Under the pieces are notes generated by a model. That model was not told the origin of the DNA and searched no databases. It saw only the letters and a program-made list of their open reading frames with translations. A stretch of 64,000 nt of DNA from Bradyrhizobium huanghuaihaiense (GTDB lineage: Bacteria > Pseudomonadota > Alphaproteobacteria > Rhizobiales > Xanthobacteraceae): positions 395,541-459,540 of the forward strand of contig NZ_VLLA01000004.1 in assembly GCF_007830635.1 (NCBI RefSeq). The letters are read 5' to 3'. Every line of letters begins with the position of its first letter. Positions within the stretch are counted from its first letter, which is position 1. Of this stretch, positions 18,351 through 26,911 are shown piece after piece. A program made the translations under genes and the position numbers.

Positions 18351-20000
18351 GTGAGCACCAACTGGCAGAACAACCGCGCCGCGCGCGATGCGCGCATCGC
18401 GGCCGGCGCGGGGTTTGCGCGCGGCAAGGTCGTGGAGGCGAGCGACGCCACGCGCCTGCTGGAGGCCGTGATCAGGCCGGGCGACCGGGTTTGCCTCGAG
18501 GGTGACAACCAGAAGCAGGCCGATCTGCTCAGCCGCGCGCTTCTCGCTGTCGATCTCTCCAGAGTGAACGATCTGCACATGGTGCAGTCGGGCGTCGTTC
18601 TTCCCGAGCATCTGGACCTGTTCGAGCGCGGCGTCGCCAGGCGCCTCGACTATGCCTATTCCGGGCCGCAATCGGCGCGCATCGCCCGCATGCTGTTCGG
18701 CGGCAAGATCGAGCTCGGCGCGGTTCACACCTATCTCGAATTGTTCGCCCGCTATTTCATCGACCTGACGCCGCAGGTTGCGTTGATCGCCGCCGTCAGC
18801 GCCGACCGCGAAGGCAATCTCTACACCGGCCCCAACACCGAGGACACGCCGACCGTGGTGGAGGCGACCGCCTTCAAGGACGGCATCGTGATCGCGCAGG
18901 TCAACGAGATCGTCGAGACGGTGCCGCGTGTCGACATCCCGGCGGACCGCGTCCACTTCATCGTCAAGTCCGACAAACCGTTCTTCGTCGAGCCGCTGTT
19001 CACGCGCGATCCGGCCGCGATCACCGAGGGTCAGATCCTGACCGCGATGCTCGCGATCAAGGGCATCTATGCGCCCTATGGTGTGCAGCGGCTCAATCAC
19101 GGCATCGGCTTCAGCACGGCCGCGATCGAGCTCCTGCTGCCGACTTTCGGCGAGCGGCTTGGGCTGAAGGGCAAGATCGCAACCCATTTTGCGCTGAACC
19201 CGCATCCCGCGCTGATTCCGGCGATCGAGTCCGGTTGGGTGCGGCAGATCCACTCGTTCGGCTCGGAGGTCGGCATGGATGACTACATCCGCGCCCGATC
19301 GGACGTGTATTTCACCGGTCCTGACGGCTCGCTGCGCTCCAATCGCGCCTTCTGCCAGACCGCCGGTCTCTATGCCTGCGACATGTTCATCGGCTCCACG
19401 CTGCAGATCGATTTGCAGGGAAATTCGTCGACCGTCACCACCTCGCGCATTGCGGGCTTCGGCGGTGCGCCGAACATGGGCGCGGATGCCCGCGGGCGGC
19501 GTCATCCGAGCGAGCCCTGGCTGAAGGCGGGAGCCGAGGCCGACCCCGATGGCGCGGCCCTGATGCGCCGCGGCCGCAAGCTGGTCGTGCAGATCGGCGA
19601 GACGTTCGGCGACAAGAACGTGCCGCTGTTCGTCGAGAAGCTCGACGCCATCGAGCTCGCGGAGAAGCTGAATCTCGAGCTCGCGCCGATCATGATCTAT
19701 GGCGATGACGTCACGCACATCGTCACCGAGGAGGGCGTGGCCAACCTCCTGCTGTGCCGCACCGCGCAGGAGCGCGAGCAGGCCATCCGCGGTGTTGCCG
19801 GCTACACCGATGTCGGCCGCCGGCGGGATCACGGCATGGTCGCGCAATTGCGCGAGCGCGGAGTGATCCGACGGCCGGAAGACCTCGGCATCAATCCGCT
19901 CGATGCGGATCGCAGCCTGCTGGCGGCGCGCTCGATCAAGGATCTCGTGCGCTGGTCGGGCGGCCTCTACGCGCCGCCGTCGAAATTCAGGAACTGGTGA
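18351..20000 (+). CDS. mdcA: Malonate decarboxylase alpha subunit
   Basis: Acyl-carrier-protein transferase of the biotin-independent malonate decarboxylase: it exchanges the acetyl group on the ACP for malonyl. The 549-residue length is that of MdcA, with the conserved strings RPGDRVCLEGDNQKQAD near the N-terminus and GFGGAPNMGADARGRRHPS in the centre. The start is GTG 18351 behind AGGAGG. It opens a forward operon with the full set of structural and maturation genes. Cytoplasmic complex. Confidence 0.96.
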   Translation: MSTNWQNNRAARDARIAAGAGFARGKVVEASDATRLLEAVIRPGDRVCLEGDNQKQADLLSRALLAVDLSRVNDLHMVQSGVVLPEHLDLFERGVARRLDYAYSGPQSARIARMLFGGKIELGAVHTYLELFARYFIDLTPQVALIAAVSADREGNLYTGPNTEDTPTVVEATAFKDGIVIAQVNEIVETVPRVDIPADRVHFIVKSDKPFFVEPLFTRDPAAITEGQILTAMLAIKGIYAPYGVQRLNHGIGFSTAAIELLLPTFGERLGLKGKIATHFALNPHPALIPAIESGWVRQIHSFGSEVGMDDYIRARSDVYFTGPDGSLRSNRAFCQTAGLYACDMFIGSTLQIDLQGNSSTVTTSRIAGFGGAPNMGADARGRRHPSEPWLKAGAEADPDGAALMRRGRKLVVQIGETFGDKNVPLFVEKLDAIELAEKLNLELAPIMIYGDDVTHIVTEEGVANLLLCRTAQEREQAIRGVAGYTDVGRRRDHGMVAQLRERGVIRRPEDLGINPLDADRSLLAARSIKDLVRWSGGLYAPPSKFRNW

Positions 20001-20009
20001 GGACGGGCC

Positions 20010-20327
20010 ATGGAAGATCTCAGGTTTCAGCACAGGGTCCGCGCACGGGCCGGCGGCATCAGGAAGAGCGCGATCGTCGGCGTGGTCGCTTCGGGAAATC
20101 TCGAAGTGCTGGTGGAGCGCGTCCTGCCCGATACGGAATGCGCCCTCGACATCAAGACCGCGGCCATCGGCTTCGGAGAAGTGTGGACCGCCGTGATCGG
20201 CGATTTCGTCGAGCGCTATTCGCCCGGCGGCTTAAGATTCTCGATCAACGACGGCGGCGCGCGCCCCGATACGGTCTCGCTTCGGCTGGCGCAGGCAGTG
20301 CGATTGATCGCGGAGAACGGCCAATGA
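20010..20327 (+). CDS. mdcC: Malonate decarboxylase acyl carrier protein (delta)
   Basis: A 105-residue carrier protein that holds the 2'-(5''-phosphoribosyl)-3'-dephospho-CoA group. The attachment serine is probably Ser28 in VVASGNLEVLVE, the conserved MdcC site. It starts 10 bases after mdcA, and its TGA overlaps the mdcD ATG. It is modified by MdcG using the prosthetic group made by MdcB, both encoded in this operon, and charged by MdcH. Confidence 0.94.
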   Translation: MEDLRFQHRVRARAGGIRKSAIVGVVASGNLEVLVERVLPDTECALDIKTAAIGFGEVWTAVIGDFVERYSPGGLRFSINDGGARPDTVSLRLAQAVRLIAENGQ

Positions 20328-21262
20328 CCGCGCCACTCAAGGACATCACCCCGGCCGAACGCGCCCGCGGCACCAGCTTCTACGAGGCGTCGGCCCGCAC
20401 GCGGCTGGAGCTGCTGCTCGATGCCGGCAGCTTCGTCGAGTTCATCGGGCCGGAGCAGCGCGAGGTCAGCCCGCATCTGAAGATATTCGATCTTCCCGAG
20501 CAGTTCGACGACGGCATCGTCGTCGGTCACGGCCGCCTCGACGGTTCGCCGGTGTTCGTTGCCGCGCAGGAGGGCCGCTTCATGGGCGGCGCCTTCGGCG
20601 AGGTGCACGGCGCCAAGCTGACCGGGCTGCTCCGCGCGGCGCGCCAGATCGGCTCGATCCCCGTCCTGATCCTGTTCGACACCGGCGGCGTCCGGTTGCA
20701 GGAAGCCAATGCCGGCGAGCTCGCCATCGCCGAGATCATGCGGGCGGTGATGGAGGCGCGCAGCGCCGGCGTGAAGGTGATCGGGCTGATTGGCGGCAGG
20801 TCCGGATGCTATGGCGGCGGCGGGTTGATCGCAGGCTGCTGCTCGGCGCTCGCGGTCTCGGAGCCCGGGCGCATCGCGGTGTCGGGCCCCGAGGTGATCG
20901 AGACCAATCGCGGTGTCGAGGAGTTCGACTCCCGCGACCGTGCGCTGGTCTGGCGCACCATGGGCGGCAAGCATCGCCGCCTGCTCGGCGCTGCCGACGT
21001 CTTTGCCGATGACAATGTGCAGGATTTCCGCGAGGCCGCGCTGGAGCTGCTGGGTCTGGTCGGACCTTTCGGTCTCGACAGCGTGAAGGCCGAGCAGGAG
21101 CGGCTTGCCGACCGGTTGCGCCGCTTCGGCGCCTGCGAGGATGCCGTCGACATCTGGACAGCGGAAGGCATCGCACATGCTGAAACGGTTCCGGAGCTGC
21201 CGGCCGATCAGTTCATTGCGCTTGCCGACAGGATCGGGAGGACCAGCCGTGACGCTCGATGA
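20324..21262 (+). CDS. mdcD: Malonate decarboxylase beta subunit
   Basis: Carboxyltransferase-fold subunit of 312 residues which, with the gamma subunit, decarboxylates malonyl-ACP to acetyl-ACP. Crotonase/carboxyltransferase features include GGAFGEVHGAKL, FDTGGVRLQEANAGE and a glycine-rich GGRSGCYGGGGLIAG. The start at 20324 forms an ATGA overlap with mdcC. Its end overlaps the mdcE start by 14 bases, so beta and gamma should be made in equal amounts. Confidence 0.95.
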   Translation: MTAPLKDITPAERARGTSFYEASARTRLELLLDAGSFVEFIGPEQREVSPHLKIFDLPEQFDDGIVVGHGRLDGSPVFVAAQEGRFMGGAFGEVHGAKLTGLLRAARQIGSIPVLILFDTGGVRLQEANAGELAIAEIMRAVMEARSAGVKVIGLIGGRSGCYGGGGLIAGCCSALAVSEPGRIAVSGPEVIETNRGVEEFDSRDRALVWRTMGGKHRRLLGAADVFADDNVQDFREAALELLGLVGPFGLDSVKAEQERLADRLRRFGACEDAVDIWTAEGIAHAETVPELPADQFIALADRIGRTSRDAR

Positions 21263-21971
21263 TATCATCACTTCGCTGTTCCCTGATGGCCATGAGGTCC
21301 GGAACGACAAAGGGGTCCTTCTCGGTTCGGCGACGCTGCGATCCGGCGACACAATGCTCGTCCTCGGTGTCGCTGATAGGACCGCGCTGGGTGTCGACGA
21401 GGCAATCAGATTGTCCGGTCATGTGCTCCGGTCGATCGGCCGGGACAGCGGTCCGATCCTGGTGCTCGTCGACAGCGACAGCCAGCGCATGAGCAAGCGC
21501 GATGAGCTGCTCGGGCTGAACGAATTCCTCGCGCATCTCGCCAAGGTATTGATCCACGCGGACATGAACGGCCGGCCGACCATCGGCCTTCTCTACGGTC
21601 ACTCGGCGGCGGGGGCACTGCTTGCGACGGGCCTTGCAACGCGCGTGCTGGTCGGATTGCCGGGTGCGGCCCCTGCGGTGATGGACCTGCCGTCGATGGC
21701 GAAGGTCACCAAGCTGTCGATGGAAGCGCTGGAGGAGAAGGCGAAGTCGACGCCGGTGTTCGCTCCGGGCCTGTCCAATCTCGCGCAGATGGGCGCGGTT
21801 CACATGACATGGAGCCATGCCGCCTCGCTCGCCGATCAGCTGGAGGCGCTGCTGGCGGACATGCCGGCCGCGCGGGACCGGCGGGATGCGCTCGGCAAGG
21901 CGCGTGGCGGCCGCCTCAAGGCTGCCGAGATCGCGGAGCGTGTTCGTGACCTCGCCATGCAAGCACGCTGA
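21249..21971 (+). CDS. mdcE: Malonate decarboxylase gamma subunit
   Basis: Second half of the decarboxylase, 240 residues, with GLLYGHSAAGALLATGLATRVLVGLPGA typical of the family's oxyanion region (shown here only as landmark). The start is the GTG at 21249, inside the last codons of mdcD, preceded by GGATCGGGAGGACC. It pairs with MdcD to form the carboxyltransferase-like heterodimer. Confidence 0.93.
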   Translation: MTLDDIITSLFPDGHEVRNDKGVLLGSATLRSGDTMLVLGVADRTALGVDEAIRLSGHVLRSIGRDSGPILVLVDSDSQRMSKRDELLGLNEFLAHLAKVLIHADMNGRPTIGLLYGHSAAGALLATGLATRVLVGLPGAAPAVMDLPSMAKVTKLSMEALEEKAKSTPVFAPGLSNLAQMGAVHMTWSHAASLADQLEALLADMPAARDRRDALGKARGGRLKAAEIAERVRDLAMQAR

Positions 21972-22626
21972 GCGTCCACCGGGTCGTCACGACCTCGTCT
22001 TCGTCAGCCCGGCAGGGTGGCGCGCGATGCTGGACGCACGCGGCGATCTCGCAACCGATACGCTGGTCGCGCGCTGGCCCAAAATGCGATGGCCGACCAT
22101 CAGGCGTCGCGTCTTGCCAGGCGAGGCAAACGGCCTCGCTTTAGGCCTGCCCCTGCCGCCCTCGGCCGGCAAGAAGCGGATCTCCTTCCTGGTTGATAAC
22201 GACCACGTCACCTCGGTCGCACGGCCGCCATTGCTGCGGCAGGCGCGGGCTTACGCGCCGCGCAACTGGTGGCCGACGCTCGACCGGCTCGACGCGCTGG
22301 CGCAGCGCGATGCGGTGGATGCGCGCGCCTTCGGCAGCCTGGCCTGGCAGTCGCTGACCGGGCTCGACTACGTGACCACCGGTTCCGATCTCGACGTCCT
22401 GTTCGAGTTTCGAACCGAGACCGACATCGATCGCCTCGTCGCCGATGTCGCCGCAATCGAGGCCGATGCGCCGATGCGGCTCGATGGTGAGCTGATGGGG
22501 GCCGACGGAGCCGCGGTCAACTGGCGCGAGTTTCACGGCGGCGCGAGCGAGCTTCTGGTCAAGAGCATCGACAGCGTTGGGCTGCTCGGCAGGCATCAGT
22601 TCATTTCGGGAGCGATGGCATCATGA
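21946..22626 (+). CDS. mdcG: Phosphoribosyl-dephospho-CoA transferase
   Basis: Holo-ACP synthase that moves the prosthetic group from triphosphoribosyl-dephospho-CoA to MdcC. About 226 residues. The nucleotidyltransferase motif GSDLDVLFEF and the tail GMDG-like region ELMGADGAAVNWREF are characteristic. No ATG fits the N-terminus; GTG 21946, eight bases after GGAG, gives the expected RHDLVFVSP beginning, with GTG 21940 as alternative. It overlaps mdcE by 26 bases, an unusually deep overlap for this operon. It ends in an ATGA junction with mdcB. Confidence 0.9.
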   Translation: MTSPCKHAERPPGRHDLVFVSPAGWRAMLDARGDLATDTLVARWPKMRWPTIRRRVLPGEANGLALGLPLPPSAGKKRISFLVDNDHVTSVARPPLLRQARAYAPRNWWPTLDRLDALAQRDAVDARAFGSLAWQSLTGLDYVTTGSDLDVLFEFRTETDIDRLVADVAAIEADAPMRLDGELMGADGAAVNWREFHGGASELLVKSIDSVGLLGRHQFISGAMAS

Positions 22627-23504
22627 TCACCACAGCCGCAAGAGGCGTGGAACGGACGGCGCTACGCCGGGCGCAGATCGCGCCCGATGTCTCCACCATC
22701 GGCGCTGTCGCCTCGGACTGCCTCGTCAAGGAGCTGGAAACCTGGCCGAAGCCGGGGCTGGTAAGCCACGTCGACAACGGCAGTCACGATGACATGGATG
22801 CGGGCACGTTTCGCCGCAGCGCTGTCGCGATCAGGCCTTATCTGCAACGCCTGGCCGATGCAGGCGCGCTTGGCTGCGGCATGGGCCGGCTGCGGATCAT
22901 CGGCCTCGAGGCGGAGCGCGCCATGTTCGCGGCAACGTCGGGGGTCAACACGCATCGTGGTGCGATCTTCGGGCTCGGCCTGCTGTGCGCGGCGGCCGGC
23001 GCGAGAGCCGGTGGATTGGTCGATCCCCGGTTTCCGCTTGGCGATGTCGTGACGCGCCTGTGGGGCGACAGAATCCTCGACGGTCCGGTGCTGCTGCACA
23101 GCCATGGCAGCGCGGCCCGTCGCCGCTTTCGCGCCGGCGGTGCGCGTATCGAGGCTGCGACGGGATTTCCGAGTATCTACAGAATCGGCTTACCAGCCTT
23201 GCGGAGAGCGGCGCCTGTCGTTCCGGAGGATACGGAAGCCGCACGGGTCGAAGCATGCTTTGCCCTGATCGCATCCGTCGAGGACACCAACCTCCTGCAT
23301 CGAGGCGGGCTCGACGGCCTTCGCTTTGCGCACGACGCAGCGCGCCGCTTCATTGCTTCAGGCGGCGTCCGCGCATCCGGCTGGCGTGCACGCGCGCAAG
23401 CGATTCACGAGAGCTTCGTCGCCCGCCGTCTCAGTCCGGGCGGATCGGCCGATCTGCTTGCCATGACGCTCTTCGTCGACGCCCATGAGAGGCCGACCTC
23501 ATGA
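22623..23504 (+). CDS. mdcB: Triphosphoribosyl-dephospho-CoA synthase
   Basis: Makes the precursor of the MdcC prosthetic group from dephospho-CoA and ATP. The 293-residue protein has the CitG/MdcB signature KPGLVSHVDNGSHDDMD near residues 41-57, and ATSGVNTHRGAIFGLG with conserved Asn and Arg. The start overlaps the mdcG stop (ATGA), as does its end with mdcF. Cytoplasmic. Confidence 0.93.
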   Translation: MITTAARGVERTALRRAQIAPDVSTIGAVASDCLVKELETWPKPGLVSHVDNGSHDDMDAGTFRRSAVAIRPYLQRLADAGALGCGMGRLRIIGLEAERAMFAATSGVNTHRGAIFGLGLLCAAAGARAGGLVDPRFPLGDVVTRLWGDRILDGPVLLHSHGSAARRRFRAGGARIEAATGFPSIYRIGLPALRRAAPVVPEDTEAARVEACFALIASVEDTNLLHRGGLDGLRFAHDAARRFIASGGVRASGWRARAQAIHESFVARRLSPGGSADLLAMTLFVDAHERPTS

Positions 23505-24451
23505 CGTCGAATGTCATCCTGATGGCGCTGGTGCCGGTCTTCTTCGTCCTGCTGCTGGGGTACGGCGCCGGCAGATTTCGCATCGTCGACAACGGTCACG
23601 TCGAAGGTCTCAACGCGCTTGTGATGGATTTCGCCCTGCCGGCCTCGCTGTTCGCCGCAACCGCATCGGCCCCGCGCGATGGGATCACCGGGCAGGCTCC
23701 GGTCTTCCTGGTGTTCGGCGTGACGATGCTGGTCATCTATGCCGGCTGGTACTGGTTCGAGCGCAGCTTCTTTGCGGTGACGAGATCCGACGCATCGGTG
23801 CAGGCTCTGACGGTCGGCTTTCCAAATCTTGCCGGCGTTGGTCTCCCGATCCTGTCGACCGTACTCGGGCCGACAGGCATCGTCCCGGTCGCCGTTGCGC
23901 TCGCAACCGGCTCGATCCTTGTCAGCCCCTTGACCCTCGTGATCGTCGAGATGAGCGCTGCCAAGTCGCGCGGCGCCGATGCGCCGTCGCATCCGGTCCT
24001 GATGGCGGTGCGGCGCGCGCTCGTCAAGCCGGTGGTGTGGGCGCCGGCGCTCGGCGTCGTGCTGTCGTTGTCCGGCATGAATCTCGATCCACTTGTCCAT
24101 GCCTGTCTCACCCTGATCGGGAGCGCGGCTGCAGGCGTTGCGCTGTTCCTGACCGGCCTCGTTCTGTCTGCCCAGTCGCTCCGCCTGAATTGGAGAGTGG
24201 TTGCCGCAACGGGAGCCGCTGACGTCATGCGTCCGCTGGTGGCGGTCGCCATTGTTTACGGCTTGCACCTTCCGCCCGATGCCGCGAAGACGGCGATTCT
24301 GCTCGCGGCATTGCCCTCGGGCTTCTTCGGCATCCTGTTTGCCGTCAACTACCGGCTGGACTCCGCGACGATCGGCTCCATGGTCATCGCCAGCACCGGC
24401 TTCAGCATCGTGACCCTGGCGATTACGATCGCAATGCTCTTTCCTCATTAG
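23501..24451 (+). CDS. mdcF: Malonate transporter, auxin efflux carrier family
   Basis: A 316-residue membrane protein with about ten helices, of the AEC family to which MdcF belongs. VGFPNLAGVGLPIL in the fourth helix is the conserved broken-helix motif (usually GNxGxxGxP). It starts in an ATGA overlap with mdcB. The location supports malonate uptake, although the family also contains exporters. No MadLM- or MatC-type malonate carrier is present in this locus. Confidence 0.9.
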   Translation: MTSNVILMALVPVFFVLLLGYGAGRFRIVDNGHVEGLNALVMDFALPASLFAATASAPRDGITGQAPVFLVFGVTMLVIYAGWYWFERSFFAVTRSDASVQALTVGFPNLAGVGLPILSTVLGPTGIVPVAVALATGSILVSPLTLVIVEMSAAKSRGADAPSHPVLMAVRRALVKPVVWAPALGVVLSLSGMNLDPLVHACLTLIGSAAAGVALFLTGLVLSAQSLRLNWRVVAATGAADVMRPLVAVAIVYGLHLPPDAAKTAILLAALPSGFFGILFAVNYRLDSATIGSMVIASTGFSIVTLAITIAMLFPH

Positions 24452-24460
24452 GCCGCGACC

Positions 24461-25399
24461 ATGACACTCGCGATCCTGTGCTCGGGACAAGGCAGGCAGC
24501 ACCGGGAGATGTTCGCCCTCACCGGCGATGCGCCGGAAGCTGAGCGCCTGTTTGCGCACGCGGCGACATTGCTCGGTGGCGGGGATCCGCGCGAATTCGT
24601 GCGCCGCGAACCCGACGAGGCCCTGCACCGCAATCGCGCCGGCCAGATTTTGTGTACTTTGCAGGCGCTCGCAGCGATGGCCGCGCTCGGCGATGCCATT
24701 CCGCGCGGCGCGATCATTGCCGGCTACAGCGTCGGCGAGGTCGCGGCCTGGGGCGTCGGCGGCCTGTTCGACGCGATCCTCACGCTCGACCTCGTCGCGC
24801 GCCGGGCTGAGGCCATGGATGCGGCGACGCACGCCGGCGATGGGCTGATCTTCGTCCGCGGCCTTACGCGAGAGCAGGCCGGTCGCCTTTGCGAGCGCCA
24901 CGGTGCAGCGATCGCCATCGTCAATCCGGGCGATGCCTTTGTCATCGGTGGTAGCCGGGAGGCATTGAACCAGATCGCCGCAGACGCGGGGGCAATGCAC
25001 GGCGCAAGGATCGTCGCCTTGCCGGTCGAGGTTGCCTCCCACACCCAGCGTCTAGCCGGCGCATCCGTCGCATTTCGCGAGACCTTAAATATGGCGCCGG
25101 TGTCGTTCCCGTCGCGGAACGGTGCGCGCATTCTGAGCGGAATCGATGCCGCTCCGGTCGTCTCGCGCGAAACCGGTCTCGACAAGCTTGCCGCACAGAT
25201 CTCGCAAACCGTGCAATGGGCCGATTGCCTGCAAGCCTGTGTCGAGGCGGGTGCGACGGGTTTCTTGGAGCTCGGGCCGGGACATGCACTGAGCGGCATG
25301 GCCGCGGAAATCGCCCCCACGCTTCCAGCGCGCTCGCTGGACGATTTCCGAAGTCTTCAGGGCATCCGCAGCTGGCTCATGCGCCGCCTCGGCTCCTAG
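24461..25399 (+). CDS. mdcH: Malonyl-CoA:ACP transacylase of malonate decarboxylase
   Basis: Starts the catalytic cycle by moving malonyl from CoA to the decarboxylase ACP. The 312-residue FabD-like fold begins CSGQGRQHREM, and the nucleophile is Ser90 in GYSVGEVAAW; VASHTQRL carries the expected His. It begins 9 bases after mdcF and closes the operon, which is followed by two hairpins. A general fatty-acid FabD is less likely because of the operon and the short, diverged sequence. Confidence 0.93.
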   Translation: MTLAILCSGQGRQHREMFALTGDAPEAERLFAHAATLLGGGDPREFVRREPDEALHRNRAGQILCTLQALAAMAALGDAIPRGAIIAGYSVGEVAAWGVGGLFDAILTLDLVARRAEAMDAATHAGDGLIFVRGLTREQAGRLCERHGAAIAIVNPGDAFVIGGSREALNQIAADAGAMHGARIVALPVEVASHTQRLAGASVAFRETLNMAPVSFPSRNGARILSGIDAAPVVSRETGLDKLAAQISQTVQWADCLQACVEAGATGFLELGPGHALSGMAAEIAPTLPARSLDDFRSLQGIRSWLMRRLGS

Positions 25400-25454
25400 A
25401 CCGACTAGTCCCGAAGCGACGATGCGCTCGATCGCGTCGTGCTGTCGAAGAAAG

Positions 25455-25483
25455 GGGGCCGTCCTTTGGGGGAGGACGGCCCC
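25455..25483. terminator. Terminator-like hairpin after mdcH
   Basis: A 10-bp stem GGGGCCGTCC/GGACGGCCCC with a 9-base loop lies 56 bases beyond mdcH, between it and the convergent AraC gene. A-rich flanks on both sides suit termination in either direction, although no long T-run is present. Confidence 0.65.
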
Positions 25484-25521
25484 TAAAATGCTCGTTGCCC
25501 AGGGAGGAGGAAGGCTCGAGC

Positions 25522-25546
25522 CGTGACTTGGGGGTCTTAAGTCACG
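25522..25546. terminator. Second hairpin between mdcH and the AraC gene
   Basis: An 8-bp perfect stem CGTGACTT/AAGTCACG with a 9-base loop. It could be a back-up terminator or a protein-binding palindrome; the half-site GTGACTT resembles the CRP/FNR-like box at 35.7 kb, but the spacing is too long for one. Confidence 0.4.
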
Positions 25547-25619
25547 TAACACGCACATCATCGCCGATCCCGTAGCCGGCGTATTTCACGAACCCCTGCT
25601 GTTTCTCATTTCGCATGAT

Positions 25620-26636
25620 TCACGAGAGGTCCACGCCCAGCACGCGCGACATGGCCTTGTGCGCCGACGCGGGATCGCTCTCCGAGTGGCTCGACGAAGC
25701 TGACGCGTTCCGCACGGCGCTCCGCCAGCGCGCAGGCGTGTCACCCGTCATGCGCTTGAACACGGTCGAGAAATGCGCCTGCGTGCAGAAGCCGACGGCC
25801 AGCGCCACCTCGGCCAAAGGCGTGTCCGAGCTCGATAGCATCGATTTGGCGCGTTCGACGCGCTCGTGCAGCAGGTACTCCCGCGGTCGGTAGCCGGTCG
25901 CGACGCGAAACTGGGCCGCGAAGTGCATCCGCGACAGTCCCGCGACCTTGGCCAATTGGGACAGGCTGATGCAGCGCTCGAAATGTGCCCCGACATACTC
26001 CTCGACGCGCCGCAAGCGCCATTTCGCCAGCGCGTTGACTTTCGTGTGCGGACGCTCGTGCCGGGCAACGTGCATGGCCAGCGTCCGGCCGATGCAGCGG
26101 GCAAATTCGCGGTCGGCCAGATGACCATGTTCGGTGAGCGCCTTCGCGAGCTGCTCGGCGAAGGGATCGCGGAGCAGGAGGAGGTCGTTGAAGATCTCGG
26201 GCGAGACGGGAACCGCGCCGGGGCGCGGGCATGGAAAATAGACGCTGGCGGCGGGGTGGAAATGCAGGAAATCGTACGGCGCGGAGAACAACGCGCAGAG
26301 CTGCTGCGACGGCGCGCCGACATAGAGCGTGCCTGCCGGCATGATGCCGTCGAAGATGGTGCGACGGCCTCTGCTCAATTTGAGGGGGGTCGTCTTCAAG
26401 GCGATGGCGAGGAAGTATCGGTCGCAAGGTGTCGTCGCTTCTTCCTGCCTTATGTCTGCTTGCGTGCAGACCCAGCGCGAGATCGTGATGTCCTCTGGCG
26501 GCGCGCCGGCATGTTGGCCGGGCTGACGCCATCTTCGCTCGCAGGGAACTGCGCGTGCCCCCAGCGGGGAATCGGGTTCGTGACGGTTGGGTTGAGAGGG
26601 CGACCAGGCGCCGGCCGCTTGCAGATCAGTGAACAT
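25620..26636 (-). CDS. AraC-family transcriptional regulator
   Basis: A 338-residue regulator. The N-terminal two thirds has no recognised ligand domain. The C-terminal AraC DNA-binding domain (about residues 218-322) has both helix-turn-helices: LSQLAKVAGLSRMHFAAQF and LAEVALAVGFCTQAHFSTVFK. It faces the mdc operon and lies downstream of the efflux genes on the same strand, with a 275-base upstream region of no other content beyond a 6-bp hairpin at 26836-26854. The DNA-binding domain closely resembles that of the AraC protein at 33.4 kb. Its target could be mdc or the efflux operon; the sequence does not decide. Confidence 0.9.
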   Translation of the reverse strand: MFTDLQAAGAWSPSQPNRHEPDSPLGARAVPCERRWRQPGQHAGAPPEDITISRWVCTQADIRQEEATTPCDRYFLAIALKTTPLKLSRGRRTIFDGIMPAGTLYVGAPSQQLCALFSAPYDFLHFHPAASVYFPCPRPGAVPVSPEIFNDLLLLRDPFAEQLAKALTEHGHLADREFARCIGRTLAMHVARHERPHTKVNALAKWRLRRVEEYVGAHFERCISLSQLAKVAGLSRMHFAAQFRVATGYRPREYLLHERVERAKSMLSSSDTPLAEVALAVGFCTQAHFSTVFKRMTGDTPARWRSAVRNASASSSHSESDPASAHKAMSRVLGVDLS

Positions 26637-26911
26637 CGTTCGTCCCGTGTCCTGGATTCTGCTGCCGCTGTCGGCTCGCAGAATGCAATTGGCTCATGCT
26701 CGAACGATAAGTCTGAAGCCGTCGCAAGGCTCGTTACGGATGCTTAAAGGGTGTTAGATGTTGCAAGTGCACAGACTGCGACCGGGTGTCGCAAATGCTT
26801 CAATTGGATCAAAGCGATCAAGCACTTGGGACGAGCGCCCGGTGTTAGCGGGCGACGCGGACCGAAGAGACGCGAGGTGCGTCTCGCCCAATGTCAGGTG
26901 GCTCGTCAGCT

